Source: Planctomycetaceae bacterium
GTDB lineage: Bacteria; Planctomycetota; Planctomycetia; Planctomycetales; Planctomycetaceae
Length of the DNA stretch: 32,897 nt
Assembly: GCA_900299185.1 (NCBI GenBank)
Contig: OMIV01000273.1
Span: 1 to 32,897, forward strand
Direction: 5' to 3'
A program made the translations under genes and the position numbers. The notes beneath the pieces were generated by a model. The model worked only from the letters and a program-made list of their open reading frames with translations, had not been told where the DNA came from and did no database searches. This document shows positions 8,501-16,846 of this stretch, one piece after another (positions within the stretch are counted from its first letter, which is position 1; every line of letters starts with the position of its first letter).

Positions 8501-10456
8501 ATGCAGCTCGTGGCGAATTGCTTTGCTCAAAGCGATCAGCCGCTGTTGGTGGAGTTGGTGAAGAGCCGCCGTATGCCGCTGGGGGATGTCATTTCGACGT
8601 CCCACCGGGATGAACCCGACGGAGAAGGAACCCGCGAAGGCTTGCTCGGTTACGCGGTGCTGCTGTCGAGCTTGCATCAATCGGCGGCGGTGAGCGATCT
8701 CGTCGGGCGATTCCCGGACTCGGCGCTGGGGCGGTATCTCGAACACTGCGAGATGCCACTCGCTAATTACGATCTGCATCGCGAGTTCGTGCCGATGAAG
8801 TCCGCGAGCCCCTTCATCAAGCGGCTATGTGCGACTCACAACTTCACGATGAATTGGGCAAGCGGCCGGTACTCGGAGACTCTGCGGTTGCAGAGCGCGA
8901 AGCTGATTGAGCAGATCGATCGCGATTGGGAGTTTGTCGAACGCGAGCTGTTGCCAGGAGACACTCTTTCCCCCCTCGCCCCATCGGGGAGAGGGGCCGT
9001 GGGTGAGGGACTGCCAACCAAGAGCCTCAATCGCGCTTCGCCCCTCACCCCTAACCTCTCTCACCATAGGGGCGAGGGGAATCAGACGTCGGGAGTTGAG
9101 CCGAGCAGAACGGCTTCAACAGCCGTGCTTGCTCAGCGATGGTCAATGCTGCTGTTGATGGCTGAGGCCATCGACCGGAGTCCGCCGATCGACAATGCCG
9201 TTTGGCTGCATATCGCAGAGAAGGCGGCTGCGTTCGAGGGCGACCCGCTGTTGCAGCCGCTCGTGAGGGAGACTCGGTTGTTGTGGTTCGCTCGGGCGGG
9301 ACGTTTGCCGGTGGAACTTTTGCGACACCATTTGACCGAGGCGTTTGAACGCGGGTCGCTGGCGCCACTCAATGCCGAATTGCGGCAAGCAGTGGTCGAT
9401 GCTGCGGGCAGTGATGCTTGGATGAACGCTGTGAATGTCGCCTTTCGCTCCGCGAAAGAGCGTCTTGAGGCTGTGGCTTTGACTGAAGGATCAGAGTCCA
9501 TCACCGACCTGCCGAAGAAGCACTTTCGCGGAGCGAAAGGCGACTATCAGCGAGCTGCGATCGCCGTCTTGCGAATCGAGCTTGCGAATCGGTGCTTCAA
9601 GCTCGGTGACGTGCCGCTGGCTTGGGAGCAATTCAACGCGGCGATCGAAGGACAGTCGCTCGATGAAAATCGTTGGTTGCTCTACCGAGCGTTCGAGTTC
9701 TATCGGCTGACGAACGACTTCAAGGCGGCTGAAGCGTTGATGCCGAAGTTGATCGGGCTGAAGGATGATGCGGCGAAGGGAACTCAAGCGACTGAGAAGT
9801 CGAAGAAGCTGCAACGCATCGTGTTGTCGGCAGAGTTCTGGAAGACAGCGGCTGATGTCGCAGATCATGTGGGTGATGACGAAGAAGCTCTGCGGCGAAG
9901 AGAGCATGCTTACGAGATTGAGTTCGCTCAGTTGCCGGAGCAGGTCAATTCTCAGGAGTTTCAAAACGGCTACGTCAGTTTGTTCGACCGATATCTCAAG
10001 CTGGCTCCGCGAGTGAGTGCTCGGAAGCCGGCAGAAGTCGATGAGTTCGCAGCACGAGTTCGCAAGGCGGCTCAACGTTGGATGAGCATCGCTCCCGATG
10101 ATGCCGTGGCGAGCGAAGCTGCGGCCAAGGTCTTCATGATGCTTGGTCGTTGGGACACCGCTTGGGAGTATTGGACCGTTCCCGCTGCTCAAGCACCGGA
10201 TCGTTCGACCGTGTGGCAACTGATGGCTCAGAAGCTGGAACAACATCATCGAGTCAATGAGGCCGACTCTGCTTGGTTGCGGGCGATCGAATGTGAGCCC
10301 ACGAATCCTGATTTGCTGGAGCAGCGTGCCGCATTGCAAGGTCGCCTCGGTCAACACGGACGCGAGCGACAACTGCTGGACGAGATTGTGACGGGCAAGT
10401 GGCAACCGCGATTTGCTCCAACGGTCGAGCGTGCGAAGCAGAAGTTGGCGAAGTAG
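2564..10456 (+). CDS. Giant membrane-anchored FecR-VIT-vWA-STN-TPR-like protein (2630 aa)
   Basis: The start is supported by AGAGGA at 2551-2556, 7 bases before the ATG. Residues 1-88 are probably cytoplasmic, and one helix (about 89-112, VVAVVAAVFIAVGIFL) spans the membrane. A FecR domain (about 157-255) includes LPDGSKLSLNAGTK. A VIT domain (about 363-483) includes LEGTFRFPLPADASLS. A vWA-like fold (about 646-786) has ENSAD where DxSxS is expected, so metal binding is probably lost. MSPFTSLLVLEDEAMYEQF follows at about 942. Residues 996-1075 look coiled-coil, about 1174-1209 resembles a secretin N-type domain, and 1224-1235 is a degenerate EF-hand. An STN-like domain is at about 1576-1656 and TPR-like helical repeats at about 2330-2630. 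Located just after an ECF sigma gene, it may be an anti-sigma/sensor. Several dispersed repeats are embedded in frame. Much of 1080-1570 is unrecognised. Confidence 0.85.
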   Translation: MSELNEDLIRNRVTAVLRLNGHAREFEDLETLLDGADAEPLTEAEVARVMARVQELRASDETSVKSDGSSGSFVPSVPYVSSTSERPFFRHSVVAVVAAVFIAVGIFLTQQSQRTEVVSMRTGPANAIAQAVPPIVKAPALIEDVLLNWKPLEVRVGETVQTGDRERRQVVLPDGSKLSLNAGTKITVVAERRVKVLSGEVFAEVNSEPQGDGPLPFVVETLQRDVTALGTKFAVKADKDSGNVVVTQGKVRVENVGFRSAKARGANDERDVDTGSAGDQTDAVLATSDAAKTQSVFAERKPTIINAGEQLALATLKAEAAPRASHSVGWTRDLMTTPESVIVPKNPHAGGSVQVVDPNGQEMNLSLRQFHVDVHIEDGFARTTIDQTYFNHTWQRLEGTFRFPLPADASLSRLAMYVNGKLMEGGMVERNYGRNVFEQVMHTRRDPALLEWIDGSTFQMRVFPLEARQEKRIVLSYSQRLPSDYGRSTYRFPAGHSLEGVGEWSAEVRLKGGAAKAGEEEKIQTGKSGRPTLAWHSPSHVLSASNDGSDLVLRDREKYSLLDRDLVVEFDEVTSGIGFQPVSQTTSTSERPSNSTTKDQGRQTGSLSHWRFSEFEQEGYRYLRVRYRPELLGGEQQRQSTKPARHWVFLVENSADRDHVLAKTQQTIVSTLLEHVEHGDSFTLIRAGTKPELFRGKPVACSKKNVAAAMEFLKAKEPIGALDLGAALGEVERACRGQKDSIIVHVGSGIAVLGETDESTLLRKVGRAGSPSYVGIAVGKRWSKSFMQNAAERTRGMVTQINPDEAVAWRAFELLSTFNAPRLVDVAFECEQPGVTFLPFERQIADGQEVAAVTRLPAGAQLPRRVTVKGSVIGGHGTSGTDGTQGRKSVAFTQALEVRDVAQQASYLPRTWARLEIDRLVALGAEEHKNAIIDLSKAMYVMSPFTSLLVLEDEAMYEQFKVDRGRKDHWAMYTAPAEIKVVTEEAVANNDPLEGVRSKLVEQAKKWKAAREQLDTAIRERRSLTDVRTLARKVRVEVGETRRLAERVRASEQTQSDSLKTLYDSVLQMQLWQQWTPQPVIPVTHYWADGNWQNLWWDDSSSLQGVRDPAINRWGQTPNHWSMRGRGISSRPQLRLTGDDFIADDFVSSLSFPQNGLPTRFGIRDSGISGIRSDVSVESMEDVGVMILKGNQSEVDSVLSIIHQVEELRDAGALALRKWSFTEYNNGNGVLDREEYLPFFMRQPSPMIAGPGPGVLPSLTFQFAQRQGYFYYSDNAIDDDGDELQQFTPLELGGLRIEQSWNRPELLTFQSMNGVRNGVDWGGTPVWGEHSGWDLAPSGRVLMSFVSPQPQLFGGGMNFGTNVGFIPMFSKTNVEGLDLYNDQPNVFLNYSGHSNFGTLPMSRGGSMMGEPLGFVRNKFIAPQGRSYRGRAAEFDFASDFDGIPLLRDSDRFDGEGINPEVRHRLRTSLRSGLFNINGRVPGQINLNVISRPDVLEELVALDDWNEITLDGRLVKQPLDEPFELQQIGAATTIRKMFTSDAWERSAFEWALQQDVIGNHGTLWPNEFDSLAKLRKPVSVNCENKQLSTVVQEVLSGLGLGWGWDNAAMAAPNGNVPITVQLNNVPASECLRQILEPHGMSFIVQPGNVRVVAKDEARKNWINRAERVRPLVEYAPGLRTSQADRLAVLEAEGGEAMQPRRGSVAKDAATLINKARARGWEEVTLRSAAGSDRAGSPCYRVDGSGRFMLDRTLESGLSEQLRSDGLHSWSLYPEISLGAKRTLSRFHREEFSSFVPWLVPSAEDLSIGGDVTLVSERVIRITPKTVRRTSSPSMPKNSTTDGLEVRRTTKSVEAKDAESVTVYVELEFDAEARLVERRICMAKDGEKDVTTITRVTYSADGLVRVFGREKEPLVECRFERKAIEAPQFMPQTKGLVVLPLPYRDRSHMGFELVRDERTPEDIANNRNGKIHFDRLSDEQVMQLVANCFAQSDQPLLVELVKSRRMPLGDVISTSHRDEPDGEGTREGLLGYAVLLSSLHQSAAVSDLVGRFPDSALGRYLEHCEMPLANYDLHREFVPMKSASPFIKRLCATHNFTMNWASGRYSETLRLQSAKLIEQIDRDWEFVERELLPGDTLSPLAPSGRGAVGEGLPTKSLNRASPLTPNLSHHRGEGNQTSGVEPSRTASTAVLAQRWSMLLLMAEAIDRSPPIDNAVWLHIAEKAAAFEGDPLLQPLVRETRLLWFARAGRLPVELLRHHLTEAFERGSLAPLNAELRQAVVDAAGSDAWMNAVNVAFRSAKERLEAVALTEGSESITDLPKKHFRGAKGDYQRAAIAVLRIELANRCFKLGDVPLAWEQFNAAIEGQSLDENRWLLYRAFEFYRLTNDFKAAEALMPKLIGLKDDAAKGTQATEKSKKLQRIVLSAEFWKTAADVADHVGDDEEALRRREHAYEIEFAQLPEQVNSQEFQNGYVSLFDRYLKLAPRVSARKPAEVDEFAARVRKAAQRWMSIAPDDAVASEAAAKVFMMLGRWDTAWEYWTVPAAQAPDRSTVWQLMAQKLEQHHRVNEADSAWLRAIECEPTNPDLLEQRAALQGRLGQHGRERQLLDEIVTGKWQPRFAPTVERAKQKLAK
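2762..2806 (-). repeat. In-frame 9-bp minisatellite, five units (TGGGACnnA, minus orientation)
   Basis: On the minus strand five consecutive 9-mers run as TGAGACGTA, TGGGACCGA, TGGGACGAA and two decayed units. Nine bases equal three codons, so the frame of the giant gene is kept. The insert encodes residues 67-81, a Ser/Val/Pro-rich stretch with SFVPSVPYVS just before the membrane helix. Confidence 0.7.
3329..3471. repeat. REP-like inverted repeat pair, TTTCGCTCCGCGAAAG family, in frame
   Basis: The arm at 3329-3353 is complementary to 3447-3471 at 24 of 25 positions, and each arm holds the palindromic core CTTTCGCTCCGCGAAAG. The 93-base interior carries no recognised domain. The pair encodes residues 256-303, directly after the FecR domain and before the VIT domain. 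The left arm reads as GFRSAKA and the right arm as FAERKPT. A second copy of the family occurs at 9438-9544. Confidence 0.8.
4287..4390. repeat. REP-like inverted repeat pair, GGCTTCCAGCCTGTC family, in frame
   Basis: The arm at 4287-4309 (beginning GTGGGATAGGCTTCCAG) matches the reverse complement of 4368-4390 at 22 of 23 positions. The pair encodes residues 575-609, between the VIT and vWA-like domains, with the peptides IGFQPVS and RQTGSLSH. These peptides are familiar in planctomycete proteins as translated dispersed repeats. Confidence 0.8.
4856..4882. repeat. Single REP-like palindrome GTAGGA..GCTGGAAGC..TCCTAC, in frame
   Basis: The 27-bp near-perfect palindrome has 12-base arms with one mismatch around a GGA centre. 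It shares the CTGGAAG core with the elements at 4287-4390 and 8036-8103. It encodes residues 765-773 (GRAGSPSY) in a probable surface loop of the degenerate vWA-like domain. Confidence 0.7.
5191..5217 (+). repeat. In-frame 9-bp minisatellite, three units (TGGGACnnA, plus orientation)
   Basis: The units TGGGACGAG, TGGGACCGA and TGGGACGCA lie in tandem. They encode GTSGTDGTQG at about residues 876-886. The orientation is opposite to the copy at 2762-2806, so the same repeat gives unrelated peptides in one protein. Confidence 0.75.
7760..7777 (+). repeat. Degraded half-copy of the GCTGGAAGCCCAT palindrome, in frame
   Basis: These 18 bases match 4865-4882 at 17 positions, but the left arm of the palindrome has been lost. 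It encodes RAGSPCY at about residues 1732-1738, parallel to RAGSPSY at 765-773. It looks like an older, decayed insertion. Confidence 0.6.
8036..8103. repeat. REP-like inverted repeat pair, GACGGACTTCTAGTCCGTC family, in frame
   Basis: The arms 8036-8059 and 8080-8103 are complementary at 23 of 24 positions. Each arm is itself a palindrome around CTTCTAG or CTGGAAG. The pair encodes residues 1825-1847, with RRTSSPSMPKN and DGLEVRRTT. It lies in a linker after the STN-like domain. Confidence 0.8.
8972..9079. repeat. Dispersed CCCCTCGCCCC / GGGGCGAGGGG inverted repeat, in frame
   Basis: The C-rich arm at 8972-9009 (with CCCCTCGCCCCATCGGGGAG) pairs imperfectly with 9041-9079 (ending GGGGCGAGGGG). 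The pair encodes residues 2137-2172, including LSPLAPSGRGAVGEG and PLTPNLSHHRGEG. Sequences of this form are dispersed in several bacterial phyla. Here it sits between a conserved segment and the C-terminal helical repeats. Confidence 0.75.
9438..9544. repeat. Second REP-like pair of the TTTCGCTCCGCGAAAG family, in frame
   Basis: The arms 9438-9461 and 9521-9544 are complementary at 23 of 24 positions. They encode residues 2292-2327, with VAFRSAKE and HFRGAKGD. The left arm uses the same reading frame as the copy at 3329-3471, but the right arm uses a different one. Confidence 0.8.
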
Positions 10457-10460
10457 TTCA

Positions 10461-10488
10461 CGCGAGCAGGCCACATGGTCTGCTCGCG
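10461..10488. terminator. Hairpin between convergent giant gene and pabB
   Basis: CGCGAGCAG (10461-10469) pairs perfectly with CTGCTCGCG (10480-10488) across a 10-base loop, in the 36-base gap between convergent stops. There is no T-run on either side. It probably limits read-through both ways but is not a canonical intrinsic terminator. Confidence 0.55.
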
Positions 10489-10492
10489 AGGC

Positions 10493-11905
10493 TTAGCTGT
10501 TGCGAAGGACTCGCAGCATGCCCTCGGCTTTGTGCAACGTCTCTTCGTACTCCGCAATGGGCTCTGACTGCGCGACGATGCCACCGCCCGCGCAGCATTG
10601 CACCCATCCACGTCGCCAGACGAAGGATCGAATCAAGATGTTGCTGTCGAGCGTCCCGTCAGCTCCCACGTAAAACAGACTGCCGCAATACGGCCCCCGG
10701 ACAGTGGGCTCTAGCTCGGCAATGATTTCCATCGCGCGGAGCTTCGGAGCGCCTGTAATTGAACCTCCAGGGAAGGTCGCTTGAAGTAAGTCCCAAACAT
10801 CTCGTTGATTGGTGAGACGGCCTCGGATTTCGGAGACGAGGTGCTGAACAGTTTCGTAGGACTCGGCAGCACAGAGTTGCGGGACTGAGATCGTGCCGGC
10901 ATCGCAAACTCGCGACAGATCGTTCCGCAGCAAGTCGACGATCATCACGTTCTCGGCGATGTCCTTTTCGCTCTCACGCAATTCGTCGCGCGTGAAGAGG
11001 TCCGCTTCCGGAGTTACTCGTCGCTGACGAGTGCCTTTGATGGGCCGGGTTTCAATTTGTTGGCCAGTACCTTTGAGGAAGCGTTCGGGGGAAGCGCTGA
11101 CGATGGCCCAGTCGGCATGCTGGAGCAGTCCGGCAAACGGAGCTGGGTTGAGCAGTCGCAGCCGGCGATAAAGGTCCGTGGGAGACTTTGTCCAGCGCGC
11201 TAAGAGACGTTGTGAAAGGTTGGCCTGAAAGATGTCTCCAGCGCGGATGTATTCAATGACTCGTTCGATCGCGAGCAGATACGCCGATCGCGAAAAGTTG
11301 CTGGTCACACCGGACTCGCCAGAGAGTTCAAACTGCGGCGCGAAGTCAGATGGTGCGAAGTTGGCAGCCGATGCCAACGACTCTGCTGGCTGATGATGGA
11401 CGCTCTGAAGCTGTCGTTTGATTTGTGCCAATCGGTCAGACGCGCGACGCTCGCGCGCGGCAGGTTCGACTTCTGGGAAGCCGTGCGAGATCAACCAAGT
11501 TCGTCGCTCTTGATGATCCCAGCATAAGATCCAGTCGTACAAACCGAAGAACGCGACTGGTATCTGAAACTCGTCCCAGCGAGCGATCGGAAGTCGCTCC
11601 CAACAGCCGCCAAGTTCATAGGACAAGTGACCGGCGACTCCACCTTGAAACGGTGGGAGTTCAGGAATCGAGTCCGACCGAAAGCGCCGAGACCACTCGC
11701 GCGGTTGAAAAAACGGATCGAGTCCCAACTTGGGTCTTTCGATCGTTTCCGTGAAGACCGGGTCGGCGCTAAGAAATGAGAACCGACCAAGTCGAGTCCT
11801 CAACATGGCACTGTCGAAGAGCACGAGATCCGGCCAGCTCGAAAAAGCTGTGAGAGCTTCTTCGACGGTCAGCGATGACGGCAATTCTTCAACGAGTGGA
11901 CGCAC
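10493..11905 (-). CDS. pabB: Aminodeoxychorismate synthase component I
   Basis: This 470-residue protein of the chorismate-utilising family converts chorismate with ammonia to 4-amino-4-deoxychorismate, the precursor of p-aminobenzoate and folate. The N-terminal half includes PPFQGGVAGHLSYELGG. The catalytic half has AGDIFQANLSQR, SASPERFL, the PIKGT motif with Lys290, LRESEKDIAENVMIVDLLRNDL and FPGGSITGAPKLRAMEII. Lysine in PIKGT is the residue that marks PabB enzymes; anthranilate synthase TrpE has alanine there. The start is GTG at 11903-11905 with no clear Shine-Dalgarno signal, so a start a few codons inside is possible. The glutaminase pabA and lyase pabC are not in the window. Confidence 0.9.
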   Translation of the reverse strand: MRPLVEELPSSLTVEEALTAFSSWPDLVLFDSAMLRTRLGRFSFLSADPVFTETIERPKLGLDPFFQPREWSRRFRSDSIPELPPFQGGVAGHLSYELGGCWERLPIARWDEFQIPVAFFGLYDWILCWDHQERRTWLISHGFPEVEPAARERRASDRLAQIKRQLQSVHHQPAESLASAANFAPSDFAPQFELSGESGVTSNFSRSAYLLAIERVIEYIRAGDIFQANLSQRLLARWTKSPTDLYRRLRLLNPAPFAGLLQHADWAIVSASPERFLKGTGQQIETRPIKGTRQRRVTPEADLFTRDELRESEKDIAENVMIVDLLRNDLSRVCDAGTISVPQLCAAESYETVQHLVSEIRGRLTNQRDVWDLLQATFPGGSITGAPKLRAMEIIAELEPTVRGPYCGSLFYVGADGTLDSNILIRSFVWRRGWVQCCAGGGIVAQSEPIAEYEETLHKAEGMLRVLRNS

Positions 11906-12588
11906 AATGAAATCTGCTCGGCAGAAGGGCGGTGGTGACCAAGATTCGTCGCGTTGTTCGCAATCGAAACGCGAGTCGCAATTCGCAGCTAACTTGATTC
12001 GCTCGATGTGACTCTACGCTATCGGTTCATGATCGCGCCGTCTTCCGAGCATGTGATCGAGATTGACTGAGTTACCGACTGAGGCATCGAGTCGCGAGTC
12101 GGGGACACCGGTCGACGCCATCTCCTCGTGATGATAGGCAGCGTGGGCGGAATCAGATCGGCGATGTCCGCAGAATTCAGAGTTGAACATGGCAATGACT
12201 GGTGAAAATCGGTCGCTTGAATCTCTCCAGATGCGGCCTTACCGTCCCGCCGCTTTGGCGTCCCTGCGCTGAAATTGCGCTTGTAGCTCTCCGCAGATGA
12301 CGCATCGGTCGCGGCCTCTGTGTGGTCGTCTGACCGCTTAACTTGAGGCTGATTTCGCCGAAATCTGCCTGCGGACTTCACAAAGTCCGCCCCAGAAGAT
12401 CGTCTGCGTGCGAGTCCGCTCGGATGGTGTTGGACCATTGCGGGAATTCGCTGCGATGGACAGCAACCGCTGGCCGATCTTCATTGGCCAAATTCGGCAC
12501 CCAGTGCTGCTTCGAATGCTCAGTTCGGCAACCGGGTGGACTTATCCTGAGCGCCGGTCACGAATTAGTGACCACAGAGAGGATGACA
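11906..12588. other. Long divergent intergenic region upstream of pabB and ppdK
   Basis: This 683-base stretch lies between the divergent starts of pabB and ppdK. I find no convincing gene, tRNA or textbook promoter in it. Frames that stay open here have no recognisable protein features. Two small palindromes (12351-12390) are the only clear structure. The frame of ppdK stays open upstream to 12343, but the extra residues resemble no PPDK. Confidence 0.5.
12351..12390 (+). promoter_or_regulatory. Two adjacent palindromes in the ppdK upstream region
   Basis: GATTTCGCCGAAATC (12351-12365) is a 15-base palindrome. Five bases later GCGGACTT (12371-12378) pairs with AAGTCCGC (12383-12390) over a 4-base loop. 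They lie about 200 bases before the ppdK start. They could be leader hairpins, an operator or another dispersed repeat, and the sequence does not decide between these. Confidence 0.35.
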
Positions 12589-15333
<2,745 letters not shown>

Positions 15334-15362
15334 CGCGAATTACACGTCTGAGTTAATGCGCG

Positions 15363-15392
15363 AAGGGCGAGGTCATCTGACCTCGCCCTTTT
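15363..15392 (+). terminator. Intrinsic terminator after ppdK
   Basis: AAGGGCGAGG pairs with CCTCGCCCTT around a short loop and is followed by TTTTGCATTT. The stem lies 30 bases after the ppdK stop. It is the most canonical terminator in the window. Confidence 0.9.
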
Positions 15393-15451
15393 GCATTTGC
15401 CTATGCTCCAATTCCACTTGACTTCTGTAACGGATAACAACGGAGAGGCAC

Positions 15452-16597
15452 ATGAAGATTAAAAGAGCGGCTTCGTCTGAGTCAGAAGTCAAATACATGC
15501 ATGCGGCGCTTGCCGACTTCAGTCGTGATGGGGCGCGAGCTGAGTATGCTGCATGGTTGAAGTCTCAAGGACGCGAGACGGACGCCCGGGCGGTGCTCTC
15601 GACGATCGACGTTTTTCATAGTCTCGATGCAAACGCCTTGGATGAATTCGAGAGTGAGTCGCCGTGGGCTCGAATGATTGCGATACCGCTCTTGAAAACA
15701 TTCATTAGTACCGCGTTGTTCGATGCCGTGTCTCTGCCTCCTCCCACCAACCTGTCTCCCCAACAACTCCGAAATTGGCAACCTACTCGGACTCAGTTGG
15801 TTAGGACGTCGAACGCTAAAAGACTCGATGCAGCCAGGGCGGTGCGCGATATGGCTTTTCCCTGGCTGCGGCCGGCACTGTCGCTCTCGTTTGAGCCCGC
15901 TGAATCGGAACCTAAGCTGGGGGAGAGCTATCTCTGGGGTTCACCGGACATTCCTGAGGGCGAATCGTGGCCCAAGATCAGTGAACTCTCAGATGAGTTT
16001 GGCTGCAAAAAGGAGCTACCTCAGGATCATCCTTGTGCCTTTGTCGGACAAATTGCATTCAGTGATTTGCAGGGAACTGTTCTCGGGCACGGATTGCCAA
16101 CCGAAGGCGGGTTTGCAGTTTTCAAAATCACTGAGCCGATTCACCTCGGTATCCATGAAGCTCTGGTACGATCGTGGAACAACAAGGCTCCTCTCAAACG
16201 CCATCAGACGCCACAAGAGTTGATCGAGGACAAGCTTGGAGACTCGTGCAATTGCCCCCATCCGCCACATGTCATGATCCTCGAAGAAGTTCTTTCAGTT
16301 CCATGGGGCTGTCGAGGGCCATACTCGGAAGTATTTCCCAATTGCAGCTACGATGAAGAATTGTATGACGCGTACTCTTCGCTTCGGGACGCGTGCGAGG
16401 CCCCTTCTATTTCTGGCTTCGGTGGCTATCTGAGGCCCACGACTGGGGACGATCCTTCCCCCGATACCGATTCGCTGCGCTTCGTCGTATTGCATCGCGA
16501 TCCAGACGGAGGGACCGTGCATTTTTCGGTGCCTGCCGAAGATCTCAAAGAAGGCCGCCTCGACCGCGTCAAAAATGTTTGGTGTGACTGGGATTAA
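15452..16597 (+). CDS. DUF1963 (YwqG-like) family protein
   Basis: This 381-residue soluble protein has no signal peptide. GGAGAGG lies just upstream of the ATG. The middle and C-terminal parts fit DUF1963: WGSPDIPEGESWP (about residue 165), CAFVGQIAFSDLQG, LPTEGGFAVFKI, ISGFGGYLRP near 335, and FSVPAEDLKEGRLDRV at the end. The N-terminal 60 residues (ARAEYAAWLKSQGRETDARAVL) resemble the TIGR02996 repeat-companion domain found fused to planctomycete accessory proteins, but this match is weak. The biochemical role of DUF1963 proteins is not established. The gene stands alone between the ppdK terminator and a repeat-bearing spacer. Confidence 0.75.
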   Translation: MKIKRAASSESEVKYMHAALADFSRDGARAEYAAWLKSQGRETDARAVLSTIDVFHSLDANALDEFESESPWARMIAIPLLKTFISTALFDAVSLPPPTNLSPQQLRNWQPTRTQLVRTSNAKRLDAARAVRDMAFPWLRPALSLSFEPAESEPKLGESYLWGSPDIPEGESWPKISELSDEFGCKKELPQDHPCAFVGQIAFSDLQGTVLGHGLPTEGGFAVFKITEPIHLGIHEALVRSWNNKAPLKRHQTPQELIEDKLGDSCNCPHPPHVMILEEVLSVPWGCRGPYSEVFPNCSYDEELYDAYSSLRDACEAPSISGFGGYLRPTTGDDPSPDTDSLRFVVLHRDPDGGTVHFSVPAEDLKEGRLDRVKNVWCDWD

Positions 16598-16663
16598 TAA
16601 ATCGTAGCTGCCTTCCCGGCGCTGACGTCTTACGCCCTTTTGATTTGATTGTTGTCTTGCGGT

Positions 16664-16721
16664 ATCGCGACCCCGAGGTCGCATCCTTGTACGACAGACA
16701 TTCAAGAATGTCGTGCCCACT
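16664..16721. repeat. REP-like palindromes upstream of the glycosyltransferase gene
   Basis: GCGACC (16667-16672) pairs with GGTCGC (16677-16682). Just after, GACATTC AA GAATGTC forms a palindrome flanked by ACGACA and GTGCCC (about 16691-16718). These resemble the CTTGAATGTCGT-type dispersed planctomycete palindromes. The rest of the spacer 16598-16846 shows no gene. Confidence 0.5.
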
Positions 16722-16846
16722 CTAGATTGCGGGTCAGGTAGCCTCTGAGAGTTGGCAGAAATCCGGTGTTCTTGCGGAGTACAGCACTCCGTCGGCGCAC
16801 AGATCGTCGGCGAGTTCTGCGAAGATCGCCGTTGGAGTTCGATCGC

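Noticed and set aside
2752-9544. CRISPR array from the repeated palindromes
   Set aside because: The repeats are of different families, irregularly spaced, inside one coding frame, and no cas gene is near.
7862-10474. Minus-strand open frames of about 305 and 327 codons opposite the giant gene
   Set aside because: No recognisable domain, start context or conservation signal; they mirror the codon pattern of the plus-strand gene.
12343-12588. N-terminal extension of PPDK
   Set aside because: Residues are unlike PPDK, and a good ribosome binding site supports the start at 12589.
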